From an uncultured Clostridia bacterium (lineage in GTDB: Bacteria > Bacillota > Clostridia > TANB77 > UBA1234): a DNA stretch of 47,539 nt. The stretch spans positions 1 to 47,539 of the forward strand of contig CANQBB010000006.1 of NCBI GenBank assembly GCA_947588905.1, in the 5' to 3' direction. The notes below the pieces were generated by a model. The model had not been told where the DNA came from. It searched no databases and was given only the letters and a program-made list of their open reading frames with translations. A program made the position numbers and the translations under genes. Shown here piece after piece: positions 1 to 7,655 of the stretch. Each line of letters opens with the position of its first letter. The first letter of the stretch is position 1.

Positions 1-144
1 CTCCGGCCAAAAAGACGGATGATTCCTCTGGAGCTTCATCTACAGCTGAGCAATCGGCTGCACCTGCTGTAGCTCCGGCCAAAAAGACGGATGATTCCTC
101 TGGAGCTTCATCTACAGCTGAGCAATCGGCTGCACCAGTTGAGG
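1..144 (+). repeat. 72-bp tandem repeat, two copies
   Basis: Bases 1-64 recur exactly at 73-136, giving a 72-bp period, which is 24 codons, so the repeat keeps the reading frame. A third, diverged start (GCTCCGCCCAAAG) follows at about 143. The array probably extends to the left of the window. Exact identity over 64 bases suggests recent unit duplication. Confidence 0.9.
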
Positions 145-206
145 CTCCGCCCAAAGCGAATTCTGGATCAGACGATCCAGTTGGCTTGGGAGGCGAAACC
201 TTCTAG
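3..206 (+). CDS. C-terminal end of a repeat-containing protein (5' truncated)
   Basis: The window opens inside a reading frame that runs to TAG at 204-206. The visible 67 residues are low-complexity, rich in Ala, Ser, Pro and Asp, and contain two 24-residue repeats starting PAKKTDD. The end is LGGETF. Codons such as CCG, GCC and ACG are far less AT-biased than in most genes here, so the gene belongs to the minority codon class of the window. The repeat looks like a disordered linker or tail; the folded part lies upstream of the window. A strong terminator follows. Function cannot be named. Confidence 0.7.
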   Translation, partial: PAKKTDDSSGASSTAEQSAAPAVAPAKKTDDSSGASSTAEQSAAPVEAPPKANSGSDDPVGLGGETF

Positions 207-223
207 TCAATGTATATTCTCCA

Positions 224-261
224 ACCTCGGTGTCGCACAATGCGCACCGAGGGTTTTTTTT
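224..261 (+). terminator. Rho-independent terminator
   Basis: The arms CCTCGGTG and CACCGAGG form a GC-rich stem, extended by inner pairs, followed by a run of eight T. It ends the repeat-protein gene. Confidence 0.9.
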
Positions 262-272
262 GCAATTTTTTA

Positions 273-301
273 TTGTTAAATGTTGACATAAGTGATATAA
301 T
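273..301 (+). promoter_or_regulatory. Sigma-A-type promoter for the stalk protein gene
   Basis: TTGTTA and TATAAT are separated by 17 bases, 44 bases upstream of the start codon at 345. A second -35-like TTGACA lies at 283 but has no good -10 at the right spacing. Confidence 0.6.
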
Positions 302-344
302 TACTTTGAAAAAATAATTTTAATGCGAAGGAGGACATAAAGTT

Positions 345-1292
345 ATGTTTAATGGAAATAGTTCTCGGAAGGAAAAGAGAGTTTTTGAAGTAATTTGTTT
401 AATACTTTTGATTGTAATAATAATTCTTTTGGTAATAACACTTACTTTTAATTTAAAAAAAGATGACATATCTCCAGAAACTACTGAAAATGTAACTGCT
501 TCACCTATACCTGAGCCAACAGAAGTAGCTGCAACAGATACACCCGCTTCTGTGTATGTGGTAGTTGTTACGTCAAATCCTGAAACTAATACACCTAATA
601 TTATGCCAACAGAAACTCCTGTAATTGTTATAACACCTATTCCAACTGAAGTCCCAACAGAAACAGCAGTAGTAGTTATAACACCTGACCCAACTATGAT
701 TCCGACAGATACTCCAATTCCAACGGCAACACCTACACCGACACCTACACCGACTCCAGAGCCTACTGCTCAAATTACTAATATTCCTACAATTGAACCT
801 ACACCTGAGACAACAGTTACCCCAACTATTCAACCCGATGAGGAAGAAAAAGGTAAGCTTTATACAGAACTTGATTCATTGACAATGGGTGGAGGCATAT
901 ATCCTGAGTATGAATTAAATCCGACATATGATTTTTACAATTATGTTTCAACAGATATTATAAATCAGCGGGATTTATGGTCTATTTTGAAGCAAACTTT
1001 TTTGGATAATGTTGTAAGGTGGTTTAACATGGATTTTAGCAATACTACTGATGACCCTATAGAATCGCTTTCAGTCGCATTAAATTCGTCTATTTGCGAA
1101 GAATGTGGACGTATTAAGATAGGAGATAACCCGTCTAATATTGACGCAATTATGGGCATTTTTAGTCAAATTGATGTAAGCGAACAGTATAAATCAGCTA
1201 ATAATATATTGGTTAACTTTTTGTATAAATACACATTGAAGAATCCAGACAATCCATATGAAAGACTTTTTGTTGCATGTAAAGGACACTAG
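345..1292 (+). CDS. Membrane-anchored protein with long Pro/Thr-rich stalk
   Basis: The start ATG has an AAGGAGG site 9 bases upstream. Residues 1-13 are basic, residues 14-36 form one strongly hydrophobic helix, and there is no cleavage site, so this looks like a single-pass protein with its C-terminus outside. Residues 45-168 are a stalk built from imperfect units containing TPIPT, TPTPTP and VVVITP. Residues 170-315 may form a small folded domain; it has a CEECG motif near residue 251. No family is recognised. It is monocistronic, between its own promoter and terminator. It contains two in-frame CGG codons (366 and 969) that must be read as Arg; shifting frame at either gives an early stop. 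This makes it one of three exceptions to the CGG rule seen elsewhere here. Confidence 0.75.
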   Translation: MFNGNSSRKEKRVFEVICLILLIVIIILLVITLTFNLKKDDISPETTENVTASPIPEPTEVAATDTPASVYVVVVTSNPETNTPNIMPTETPVIVITPIPTEVPTETAVVVITPDPTMIPTDTPIPTATPTPTPTPTPEPTAQITNIPTIEPTPETTVTPTIQPDEEEKGKLYTELDSLTMGGGIYPEYELNPTYDFYNYVSTDIINQRDLWSILKQTFLDNVVRWFNMDFSNTTDDPIESLSVALNSSICEECGRIKIGDNPSNIDAIMGIFSQIDVSEQYKSANNILVNFLYKYTLKNPDNPYERLFVACKGH

Positions 1293-1296
1293 AATT

Positions 1297-1326
1297 TTGA
1301 GGCACATTTTGTGCCTCATTTTTTTT
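1297..1326 (+). terminator. Rho-independent terminator
   Basis: GAGGCAC and GTGCCTC arms around ATTTT, then AT and a run of T, directly after the stop codon at 1292. Confidence 0.9.
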
Positions 1327-1446
1327 AATTTATAAATAAAATTTATTTTAAAATTGTAAATATTTACATTTTTGTAAAATTACTTGATTTTATATTTTAT
1401 TAAAGATAAAATATAAATATATAATGTTTAGAAGGATGTGTTACGA

Positions 1447-3033
1447 ATGAAAAAAACTTTTAAAATTACCTTATTTATTTTTATGATAATAGCTTTATTA
1501 GTTGGTGGAACAGTTTTTGCTAAAGAAAATGAATTTGTTATCAACAAAAAAATTATTTTTGAAAACAACAAAAATAATAATGTTAAAAATGGATTTGCAA
1601 AAATAATGATTGGACAAATTGATTTTACAAGTTATGCAGATGATATTTATTTAAAAGTAACACCTAAGCCTGATACTATAGAAAAAGATAAATATGGCAA
1701 TTTATATGCTAATTACAATTTAAATGGAATGTTGAAAGGTGAAAAGTTAATAATAAATATAGAGCGTAGAATAAAAACATCTTCTTTTAAAACTGAAGAA
1801 ACAATATCTGCCAGATCAAATGGATCAGTAACAGAAGAAAATAAATTGTTTATTGAACCTCAAACAAATGTAGAATCAAACGATAAGTTAATTATAGATA
1901 AAGCAAATGAAATAACACAAGGATTAACAAGTGACTATAAAAAAGCTGCAGCTATATTTGAATTTGTAAATACACAAATGTCATATACGGCCACATCTTC
2001 AGCAACTAATAAAGGTGCATTAGCTGGTTTAAATAGTATGAGTGGTGTTTGTGAAGAGTTTGCAACCCTATTTGCTGCAATGTGTAGAGCAGAGGAAATA
2101 CCTACAAAATTGATTGCAGGATATAAGGTTGAAGAAAATAATGGTAAATATACAATAGTTGATCACGTATGGGCTGAAATATATTTAGATGATTATGGAT
2201 GGCTTCCAGTAGAGCCTACAGTAATATATACAGTTAATGATAATAGATTGCCATATTGGGATACATTCTGTGCTTTAAATTCAGCAAATTATATTCCAAC
2301 AGATATGTTTACACGAGATAATGCAAATATTGAATATAGTTCATTTTTAGATGCATTATCAAGCGATGGTAAGATACTTGGAAGTAATGAAAAAATAGAT
2401 GAAATTACTTTGCAAGTTGGAGATGATATTGTTGAACCTGTAAAAAATTCTTTTACAGATCTTTCAATGTATGCATGGGCACAAGACCCAATTCAAAGTT
2501 TATTTGAAAAAGATATAGTAGAAGGCTATTCTAATATAGAATATGGACCAGAAAGAAATATTTCTAAAATAGAATTTATTTGTATGTTATCTAGAACTTT
2601 GAAATATTTAAATGAGAATCATGTAGATGATGCATATGTATATTATTATCCTTCATATAATCAAAATCATTGGTCAAAAGAAGAATATGATTTCTTAATG
2701 AAATGTTATCAATTCTATACACCATCAGATAGTATGAGTGCTGGATTTAATAATATAGCTGAAGCATTAGGAACAAATGTTGATCTTAATACAGCAATTA
2801 CTAGAGGAGAAGCTGTAGCATTGATGGATTTATTTATGAATTCAGCTACAACATCAAATTCTTTCAGTGATACAAGAAATTCAAAATTTGCAGGAAGCAT
2901 AGAAAAGGCTTATTCTATGGGAATTATTGAAGGCTATCCTGATGGAACATTTAGACCAAACGGATATATAACAAGAGTAGAAATGGCAGCAGTGTTAGGA
3001 AGATATATTGAAAAGAACATGTATGTAATGTAA
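1447..3033 (+). CDS. Secreted transglutaminase-like protein with SLH domains
   Basis: The ATG at 1447 is preferred over the in-frame GTG at 1438: it follows GAAGGA at 1431 and begins a standard signal peptide (MKKTFK, hydrophobic core, VFA). Residues about 150-260 match the transglutaminase-like (protease-type) core: Cys202 in GVCEEFA, His240 in DHVWAE and an acidic residue in PVEPT at 256. The third catalytic position is normally Asp (DPT), so Glu256 is unusual. Residues about 340-400 and 473-518 are S-layer homology segments; the last contains IEGYPDGTFRPN. The protein is probably exported and held on the cell wall through the SLH part. The activity, hydrolytic or cross-linking, cannot be told from the sequence. 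Confidence 0.85.
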   Translation: MKKTFKITLFIFMIIALLVGGTVFAKENEFVINKKIIFENNKNNNVKNGFAKIMIGQIDFTSYADDIYLKVTPKPDTIEKDKYGNLYANYNLNGMLKGEKLIINIERRIKTSSFKTEETISARSNGSVTEENKLFIEPQTNVESNDKLIIDKANEITQGLTSDYKKAAAIFEFVNTQMSYTATSSATNKGALAGLNSMSGVCEEFATLFAAMCRAEEIPTKLIAGYKVEENNGKYTIVDHVWAEIYLDDYGWLPVEPTVIYTVNDNRLPYWDTFCALNSANYIPTDMFTRDNANIEYSSFLDALSSDGKILGSNEKIDEITLQVGDDIVEPVKNSFTDLSMYAWAQDPIQSLFEKDIVEGYSNIEYGPERNISKIEFICMLSRTLKYLNENHVDDAYVYYYPSYNQNHWSKEEYDFLMKCYQFYTPSDSMSAGFNNIAEALGTNVDLNTAITRGEAVALMDLFMNSATTSNSFSDTRNSKFAGSIEKAYSMGIIEGYPDGTFRPNGYITRVEMAAVLGRYIEKNMYVM

Positions 3034-3048
3034 TATAAATTTAATTGT

Positions 3049-3083
3049 AAAGAGAAAATAGCTATGCTAATTTTCTCTTTATT
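3049..3083 (+). terminator. Hairpin with U-rich tail
   Basis: AAAGAGAAAATAGC pairs with GCTAATTTTCTCTTT with one bulge. It lies between the SLH protein and the next start codon, which is only 15 bases on, so it may attenuate rather than fully stop transcription. Confidence 0.6.
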
Positions 3084-3097
3084 TCATAGGAGTAGAT

Positions 3098-3967
3098 ATG
3101 TATAAATTTATAGCAATAGATATAGATGGAACATTGTTAAATTCTGCTGGTGAATTAACTGAAAATACAATAAATACTATTAGAAGAGTAACAGATATGG
3201 GTGTGAAAGTCGTGCTTACTTCTGGTAGAGTTACTGATTCTGTTAAAGGCATTGCTTCTAAGTTAAATGCAGATAGTCATATTATATGTGATAATGGTGC
3301 TACAATAATTGATTTAAATAGTAATAAAATTGTTTACTCAAAATATATAAAAAAAGAGACTATATTAAATCTTGTTGATGTATGTTTAAAAAACAATATT
3401 TATTATATGGTATTTACTAATAAAGAAATTATTGTAAAAGATTTACAACATATGGCATTAGCCTTTTATAAGCAAAGGCATCATTTAAAAGATGAAGCAA
3501 CTGGTATAGCACAAATTAAGTTTGCAGGTATTGATTATATAAAAGAAATAAATGACTCTTTTACAAGAATAATTATATGTGATCAAGATAGGGCGATATA
3601 TAATTCTATAATTAAATTGTTAAAAAACTTTGATGATATTGAATTACTTGCAGCACCTCATATATCTAATAAGATTATAAAAGATGGCGATAAAAATATA
3701 GTATTAAGCTACAGCTATGCAGAAATATTAGCAAAAGCAACAAATAAATGGACAGCAATAAAAAACTTGACAGATAAATTAGGAATAAAGAAAGAAGAAA
3801 TTATGGCTATTGGAGATAATTTTAATGATATTGAAATGATACAAAATGCAGGTTTAGGTGTTGCAATGAATAATGGAAGTCCTGTAGCAAAAGAAGTTGC
3901 TAGGGTTATTGCACCATCTAACAATGAAGATGGAGTAGCAAAAGTAATAAAAAAATATATTCTTTAA
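3098..3967 (+). CDS. HAD-superfamily (Cof-type) phosphatase
   Basis: This 289-residue protein has the HAD motif I DIDGTLLN at residues 8-15, a Thr/Ser motif near residue 40 (LTSGR) and motif IV GDNFNDIEM near residue 239, with a large cap domain between them. This is the Cof/YidA-like subclass, whose members dephosphorylate sugar phosphates or flavin and PLP cofactors; the substrate cannot be read from sequence. The start follows AGGAGT. Length and domain order are normal for the family. Confidence 0.9.
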   Translation: MYKFIAIDIDGTLLNSAGELTENTINTIRRVTDMGVKVVLTSGRVTDSVKGIASKLNADSHIICDNGATIIDLNSNKIVYSKYIKKETILNLVDVCLKNNIYYMVFTNKEIIVKDLQHMALAFYKQRHHLKDEATGIAQIKFAGIDYIKEINDSFTRIIICDQDRAIYNSIIKLLKNFDDIELLAAPHISNKIIKDGDKNIVLSYSYAEILAKATNKWTAIKNLTDKLGIKKEEIMAIGDNFNDIEMIQNAGLGVAMNNGSPVAKEVARVIAPSNNEDGVAKVIKKYIL

Positions 3968-4025
3968 AAATATGTAATAAAAACATTTCCCTAAAATATA
4001 ATATTTTTAAGGAGGAGATGTTTTT

Positions 4026-4409
4026 ATGACGAATTTAAAAAGAATTGGAATTATACTTACTAATGTTATAATTTCATATGTTATTACTTTAATTTTATAT
4101 ATGGTATATGCATTAGTTTTAGAATATACAAATGTACCAGAAAGCACAATTCCAATACTTACGACAGTAATTGGAATGATTAGTGTGTTTATTGGCAGTT
4201 CTCTTGCTGTAATGAAGATTAAAGAAAAAGGACTTATAAATGGAGCAATAGTAGGTTTAATATACATATTGTTTGTCTATTTATTAAGTAGCATATTAAG
4301 TACAGGTTTTGGATTAAATGGATATTCTCTTTCAATTATTGCTTTTTATATAATATTTGGAATGATTGGGGGAATAATAGGAGTAAATATACGTAAGGAA
4401 GGTAGATAA
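4026..4409 (+). CDS. Small four-helix membrane protein (TIGR04086/YrzE-like)
   Basis: The product is 127 residues with four predicted transmembrane helices: about 8-31, 42-62, 74-95 and 103-121. Gly-rich helix pairs such as IIFGMIGGIIG resemble the TIGR04086/YrzE membrane family of Firmicutes, whose function is unknown. AAGGAGG lies 9 bases before the ATG. The stop is one base before the start of the HD gene, so the two are co-transcribed and probably translationally coupled. Confidence 0.7.
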   Translation: MTNLKRIGIILTNVIISYVITLILYMVYALVLEYTNVPESTIPILTTVIGMISVFIGSSLAVMKIKEKGLINGAIVGLIYILFVYLLSSILSTGFGLNGYSLSIIAFYIIFGMIGGIIGVNIRKEGR

Positions 4410-4410
4410 T

Positions 4411-5067
4411 ATGACACTTGAAGATGTAAAAAACGATAAAGAAGTAAATATATTGATAGATAATACAGAAAGACAATTAACAGAGCTTGGATATACAGAG
4501 CATGGAAGAAGACATATTGGAATAGTTTCAGAAATTGCTGGAAATATATTGAAAGAGTTAGGTTATTCTGAAAAAGAAATTGAACTTGCCAAAATAGCAG
4601 GTTATTTACATGACATAGGAAATTCAATAAACAGAGTTGATCATGCTCATAATGGAGCATTGCTTTCATATGAAATATTAAAGCGAATGGGTATGTCTTT
4701 AGAAGATGCAGCAGAAATTATGATGGCAATAGGCAATCATGATGAACTTAGTGGTACTGCAGTTAGTACCATCTCTGCAGCTGTGATTTTAGCAGATAAA
4801 TCAGATGTACATCGTTCAAGAGTTAGAAATAAAAACCTATCAAGATTTGATATACATGATAGGGTTAATTATGCTGTAGAAGAAGCTAAAATACAAGTTG
4901 ATAAAGAAAATAAAAAGATATATCTAAGATTAAAAATTGATACGGAAATTTGCCCAGTAATAAAATATTTTGAAATATTTTTGGATAGAATGTTAATGTG
5001 CAAACAAGCAGCAGCTTATTTAAACATATGGTTTCATCTAGAAATAAATGGAACGATACTATTGTAA
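4411..5067 (+). CDS. HD-domain phosphohydrolase
   Basis: A 218-residue protein with an HD metal site: His31/His35 in HGRRH, His67-Asp68 in YLHDIGN, and a downstream NHDE. These residues bind the metals that hydrolyse phosphate esters or (p)ppGpp/nucleotides in HD enzymes. Residues 1-30 and the tail after about 165 are specific to a Clostridia/Thermotogae-type subfamily that I recognise only generally. It follows the membrane protein gene with one base between and has no obvious terminator before the 5S promoter. Confidence 0.8.
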   Translation: MTLEDVKNDKEVNILIDNTERQLTELGYTEHGRRHIGIVSEIAGNILKELGYSEKEIELAKIAGYLHDIGNSINRVDHAHNGALLSYEILKRMGMSLEDAAEIMMAIGNHDELSGTAVSTISAAVILADKSDVHRSRVRNKNLSRFDIHDRVNYAVEEAKIQVDKENKKIYLRLKIDTEICPVIKYFEIFLDRMLMCKQAAAYLNIWFHLEINGTILL

Positions 5068-5107
5068 AATTTTTTGTAAAAAATTTCTTTAAATTTTAAA
5101 ATTTTTA

Positions 5108-5136
5108 TTGACAATTATGCTTAATAATAGTATACT
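5108..5136 (+). promoter_or_regulatory. Consensus promoter for 5S rRNA-tRNA-Asn
   Basis: TTGACA and TATACT are separated by exactly 17 bases, immediately upstream of the 5S gene. It is the most consensus-like promoter in the window, as expected for a stable RNA. Confidence 0.9.
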
Positions 5137-5142
5137 AAAACA

Positions 5143-5257
5143 CGTGGTAAAGATGTAGCTGAGGTCACACCTGTTCCCATACCGAACACAGAAGTTAAGC
5201 TCAGTTTAGCCGACGATAGTTAGGGGATGCCCCTTGTGAAAATAGGTTTTTGCCACA
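5143..5257 (+). rRNA. rrf: 5S ribosomal RNA
   Basis: The ends pair as helix I (GTGGTAA at 5144 with TTGCCAC ending 5256). The conserved loop region around CCATACCGAACACAG and the late GGGGATGCCCC-type helix are present. It is about 113-115 nt. No 16S or 23S gene lies upstream; the preceding gene is the HD phosphohydrolase. It is therefore a lone 5S copy transcribed with tRNA-Asn. Confidence 0.93.
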
Positions 5258-5264
5258 TTTATAT

Positions 5265-5340
5265 TCCTCTTTAGCTCAGTTGGTAGAGCGCCCGGCTGTT
5301 AACCGGTAGGTCGTAGGTTCGAGTCCTACAAGGGGAGCCA
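5265..5340 (+). tRNA. tRNA-Asn (GUU)
   Basis: A 76-nt cloverleaf with encoded CCA. The acceptor stem TCCTCTT pairs with AAGGGGA, the D-arm is GCTC/GAGC, the anticodon loop is CTGTTAA (anticodon GTT), and the T-arm has TTCGAGT. One mismatch sits at the base of the anticodon stem (27:43). It lies 8 bases after the 5S gene. Confidence 0.95.
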
Positions 5341-5346
5341 ATTTAG

Positions 5347-5386
5347 AAACTCGTAAGTAGCAGTAAAATAGCTACTTACGAGTTTT
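5347..5386 (+). terminator. Rho-independent terminator of the 5S-tRNA unit
   Basis: A 14-bp perfect stem: AACTCGTAAGTAGC pairs with GCTACTTACGAGTT around a 9-base loop, then a short T tract. Confidence 0.88.
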
Positions 5387-5414
5387 ACTAATGCAATTAA
5401 CTAATGCTTTTATA

Positions 5415-5455
5415 AAAAAATAACTTTATAGCAATTATGCTATAGAGTTATTTTT
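5415..5455. terminator. Second hairpin, terminator-like in both directions
   Basis: AAAATAACTTTATAGCA pairs with TGCTATAGAGTTATTTT with one mismatch, and A and T runs flank it. It backs up the preceding terminator. Nothing coding is seen between here and 5557. Confidence 0.6.
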
Positions 5456-5556
5456 ATATTGAAACAAATAACTATTTATGGTAAACTTGCAATAAGTTAA
5501 CAAATTTACTTATAGAAACTATGATATATGATTTTTGATACGAAGGAGGAATATTT

Positions 5557-6300
5557 ATGAAGAACGTAGCAATAGTTTTATTATTATCTTTTTGTTTTAT
5601 ATTGACTGGCTGCAATAATGCTGAGGATAAAATTGATGATGTTTCAAATTCTAATAGTATAGATAATGAAATATTATCTAATTTAGTTGAAAATGCAACA
5701 AATGACCAAGAGAGTATTAATTTGATTAAAGATGCATTAAAAGATGCAGATTGGTTAAAAACAAATATAAGATATAAGAAAAATGATATTTTAGCTGGTG
5801 GAGAAGAAACGATACTTGAAGATTATTATGGATTAGATGAACAAGACATAAATTTTTCTCAATCTGAAGATAGAAAATATGTAATTGTTTCGGTTGAAGA
5901 TAGCGAGGGAAAACAAATTTTACTAGTTTTTTGTGAGAATGGGAATGTAAAAAGTGTAGCACTAGTACATTTTTCTACTGCTACATATTCTGCAGTTTGT
6001 ATAGACACTAAAGAGAAAGTTTTGTATATTAATGAGATTCAAACGGCTTTACATAGTAATACAGAAACGTATTATAGGATCTCAGAGAATGGACTTATTG
6101 AATTAAAAAGTTTTGCTAAATATGGTGTAATTACAGGAGGTAATATGCTTTATATGGATGATAAAAGTATTTCTGAAAGTTTGTATGAGCAAAATAGAAA
6201 GGATATGTATAATTCATATGATTTTCAAGAAATAGATATAGAGCTGACAAATGAAAATGTAGATATGTATATAAATTATTTAGATGATACATCAAACTAA
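5557..6300 (+). CDS. Putative lipoprotein
   Basis: The 247-residue product starts MKNVAIVLLL and has a lipobox LTGC at residues about 17-20, so Cys is the likely lipidated N-terminus. The mature part begins with an Asn/Ser/Asp-rich linker and then a mixed alpha/beta domain with no family I recognise. AAGGAGGA precedes the ATG. It converges on the membrane protein gene at 6371-7049, sharing the hairpin between them. Confidence 0.75.
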   Translation: MKNVAIVLLLSFCFILTGCNNAEDKIDDVSNSNSIDNEILSNLVENATNDQESINLIKDALKDADWLKTNIRYKKNDILAGGEETILEDYYGLDEQDINFSQSEDRKYVIVSVEDSEGKQILLVFCENGNVKSVALVHFSTATYSAVCIDTKEKVLYINEIQTALHSNTETYYRISENGLIELKSFAKYGVITGGNMLYMDDKSISESLYEQNRKDMYNSYDFQEIDIELTNENVDMYINYLDDTSN

Positions 6301-6311
6301 AGTTTATAAAT

Positions 6312-6360
6312 AATAAAGGCTGACTTCATTTTTATTATTAAAGAATTCAGCCTTTATTTT
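6312..6360. terminator. Bidirectional terminator
   Basis: ATAAAGGCTGA pairs with TCAGCCTTTAT across a 26-base loop, with T runs on the outer side for both strands. It serves the lipoprotein gene and the convergent membrane protein gene. Confidence 0.75.
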
Positions 6361-6370
6361 ATTTCATTTA

Positions 6371-7049
6371 TTATTGATTCTGATTTACATGGAATTCTTC
6401 AGGTAGTTCATCAAATATCCATTTACTGATATTTGATGATAAAAATAATATTCCTACAAGACAAGAAACGCTATATACTAAACCAACAATTAACCATGAT
6501 ATTAAATTTTCTTTTAACATTGAATCTATTTTTAATTCCTCTTCTTTTAAACTTTGTTCTATTTCTTCTATATATTCTTCATCTGCATCATAAGTATTAC
6601 CGAAAATTAATCCAATTACCAGGATAAAAGATAACAGTGTATTTTGATTTAGATTGTAACATTGTTTTTGTTTCCGATGAAATATTCATTGTTGGAAATG
6701 AATATATAACATTACTAGCTTTTTTAAAATTAGTATTTACTATGGCATATATTGAAAAAATTACTAAAATGCATATAGCTGAAATAAATAATTTTTTCTT
6801 TACATTTTTTGCATCGTCTACAATTGCATATTTTTTACTAAAAAGGTATTTACCGAGAAAAAAGTTTAAAGTTATTCCAACAAGAGCAAATATTATCCCT
6901 CTTAAAAGGAATATGTTTATATATAGCATTTCATCTAGTACATATGTAAGTATTATAAATAGTGCTACTATAATAACATTTGTTATTATTAATGACATTA
7001 TAACTTTACTTGTAGCACCTATTTTTTTTCTTTGTAATTTTTCTTCCAT
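6371..7049 (-). CDS. Integral membrane protein, read through a CGG +1 frameshift
   Basis: The ATG at 7049 follows AGAGGAG. The frame stays open to CGG TAA at 6602-6597. Skipping the C at 6602 gives GGT and an open frame to TAA at 6371-6373; the total of 679 bases equals 226 codons plus one base. The joined product is about 225 residues with helices near 16-37, 45-70, 86-105 and a final one about 30 residues before the end, plus an acidic helix (EEYIEEIEQ) before it. Between about 6645 and 6600 both frames are open, so the switch could lie earlier, for example in the T run at 6642-6645. CGG is the last possible point and matches the other five sites. The family is unknown. The opposite-strand open frame at 6637-7137 is a shadow. 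Confidence 0.7.
6599..6602 (-). other. CGGT +1 frameshift site 1
   Basis: On the minus strand the context is TTT CGG TAA. In the zero frame the next codon is a stop. Skipping C gives TTT GGT AAT, Phe-Gly-Asn, and opens the rest of the gene. Confidence 0.65.
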
Positions 7050-7065
7050 TAAAAAATCATCTCCT

Positions 7066-7640
7066 CTTATTATAAAATTATTGTTATTCTTATTTCTTAA
7101 TAATATTTTATATTATGATTTAATTTTTGCAAATTAATAAGTTATTTATATTCTATAAAATTTTCTATTTTGCATTGAAAAAAGCAAACAGACGTTTTAT
7201 CTTAATCATGGAAAAAATTATAATCTATAAATCTAATTATATTTAGTACCTAATTTCATCAACTTTATTATTACAAAATGCTATAGAATCTAAAATTCAA
7301 TCTGATATTTAGCCTGACGCTTATAGAGCTGCCCGCTGTTAATTGCGCCGAGAAATTAAAATTGAATAGTAATTTATATAGACAAACCAATCGAATATTA
7401 AAAAATATAAACGGGTAAAATAATGGAAAATGGCAAAGTATTTAAAATGAAACCTGCAAAAAGTGGCAAGAAATTATTGATTATCTATAAATAATGCAAA
7501 AGAGAATGAAGTAAATTTGAAAGTTTATTCTGCTAATTTTTGCATACAATAAATTTCTAGACATCTGTTTTATAATATAATAAAATATATATAGTTATAA
7601 AAAAATGAAAATTGATATTATAGCATGAGATATTGTTAAC
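7066..7640. other. Long intergenic region without a gene
   Basis: About 570 bases between the divergent starts at 7049 and 7656. I see no open frame with a ribosome binding site. The only structured content is a tRNA-Asn-like remnant near 7303-7362. The rest is AT-rich sequence that must contain the promoters of both flanking genes. Confidence 0.6.
7303..7362 (+). pseudogene. Decayed tRNA-Asn-like remnant
   Basis: TTTAGC, TAGAGC, GCCCG and CTGTTAA occur in the same order and nearly the same spacing as in the intact tRNA-Asn at 5265. The acceptor and T-arms are not recognisable, so it cannot fold as a tRNA. It may mark an old duplication or insertion around the tRNA locus. Confidence 0.45.
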
Positions 7641-7655
7641 AATTGGGAGGTCAAG

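Noticed and set aside
573..833. Minus-strand Cys/Arg-rich open frame
   Set aside because: It is the complement of the Pro/Thr repeat stalk; the composition is a by-product of the repeat.
6637..7137. Plus-strand 166-codon open frame
   Set aside because: It is antisense to the membrane protein gene, has no ribosome site and its hydrophobic content mirrors the real gene.
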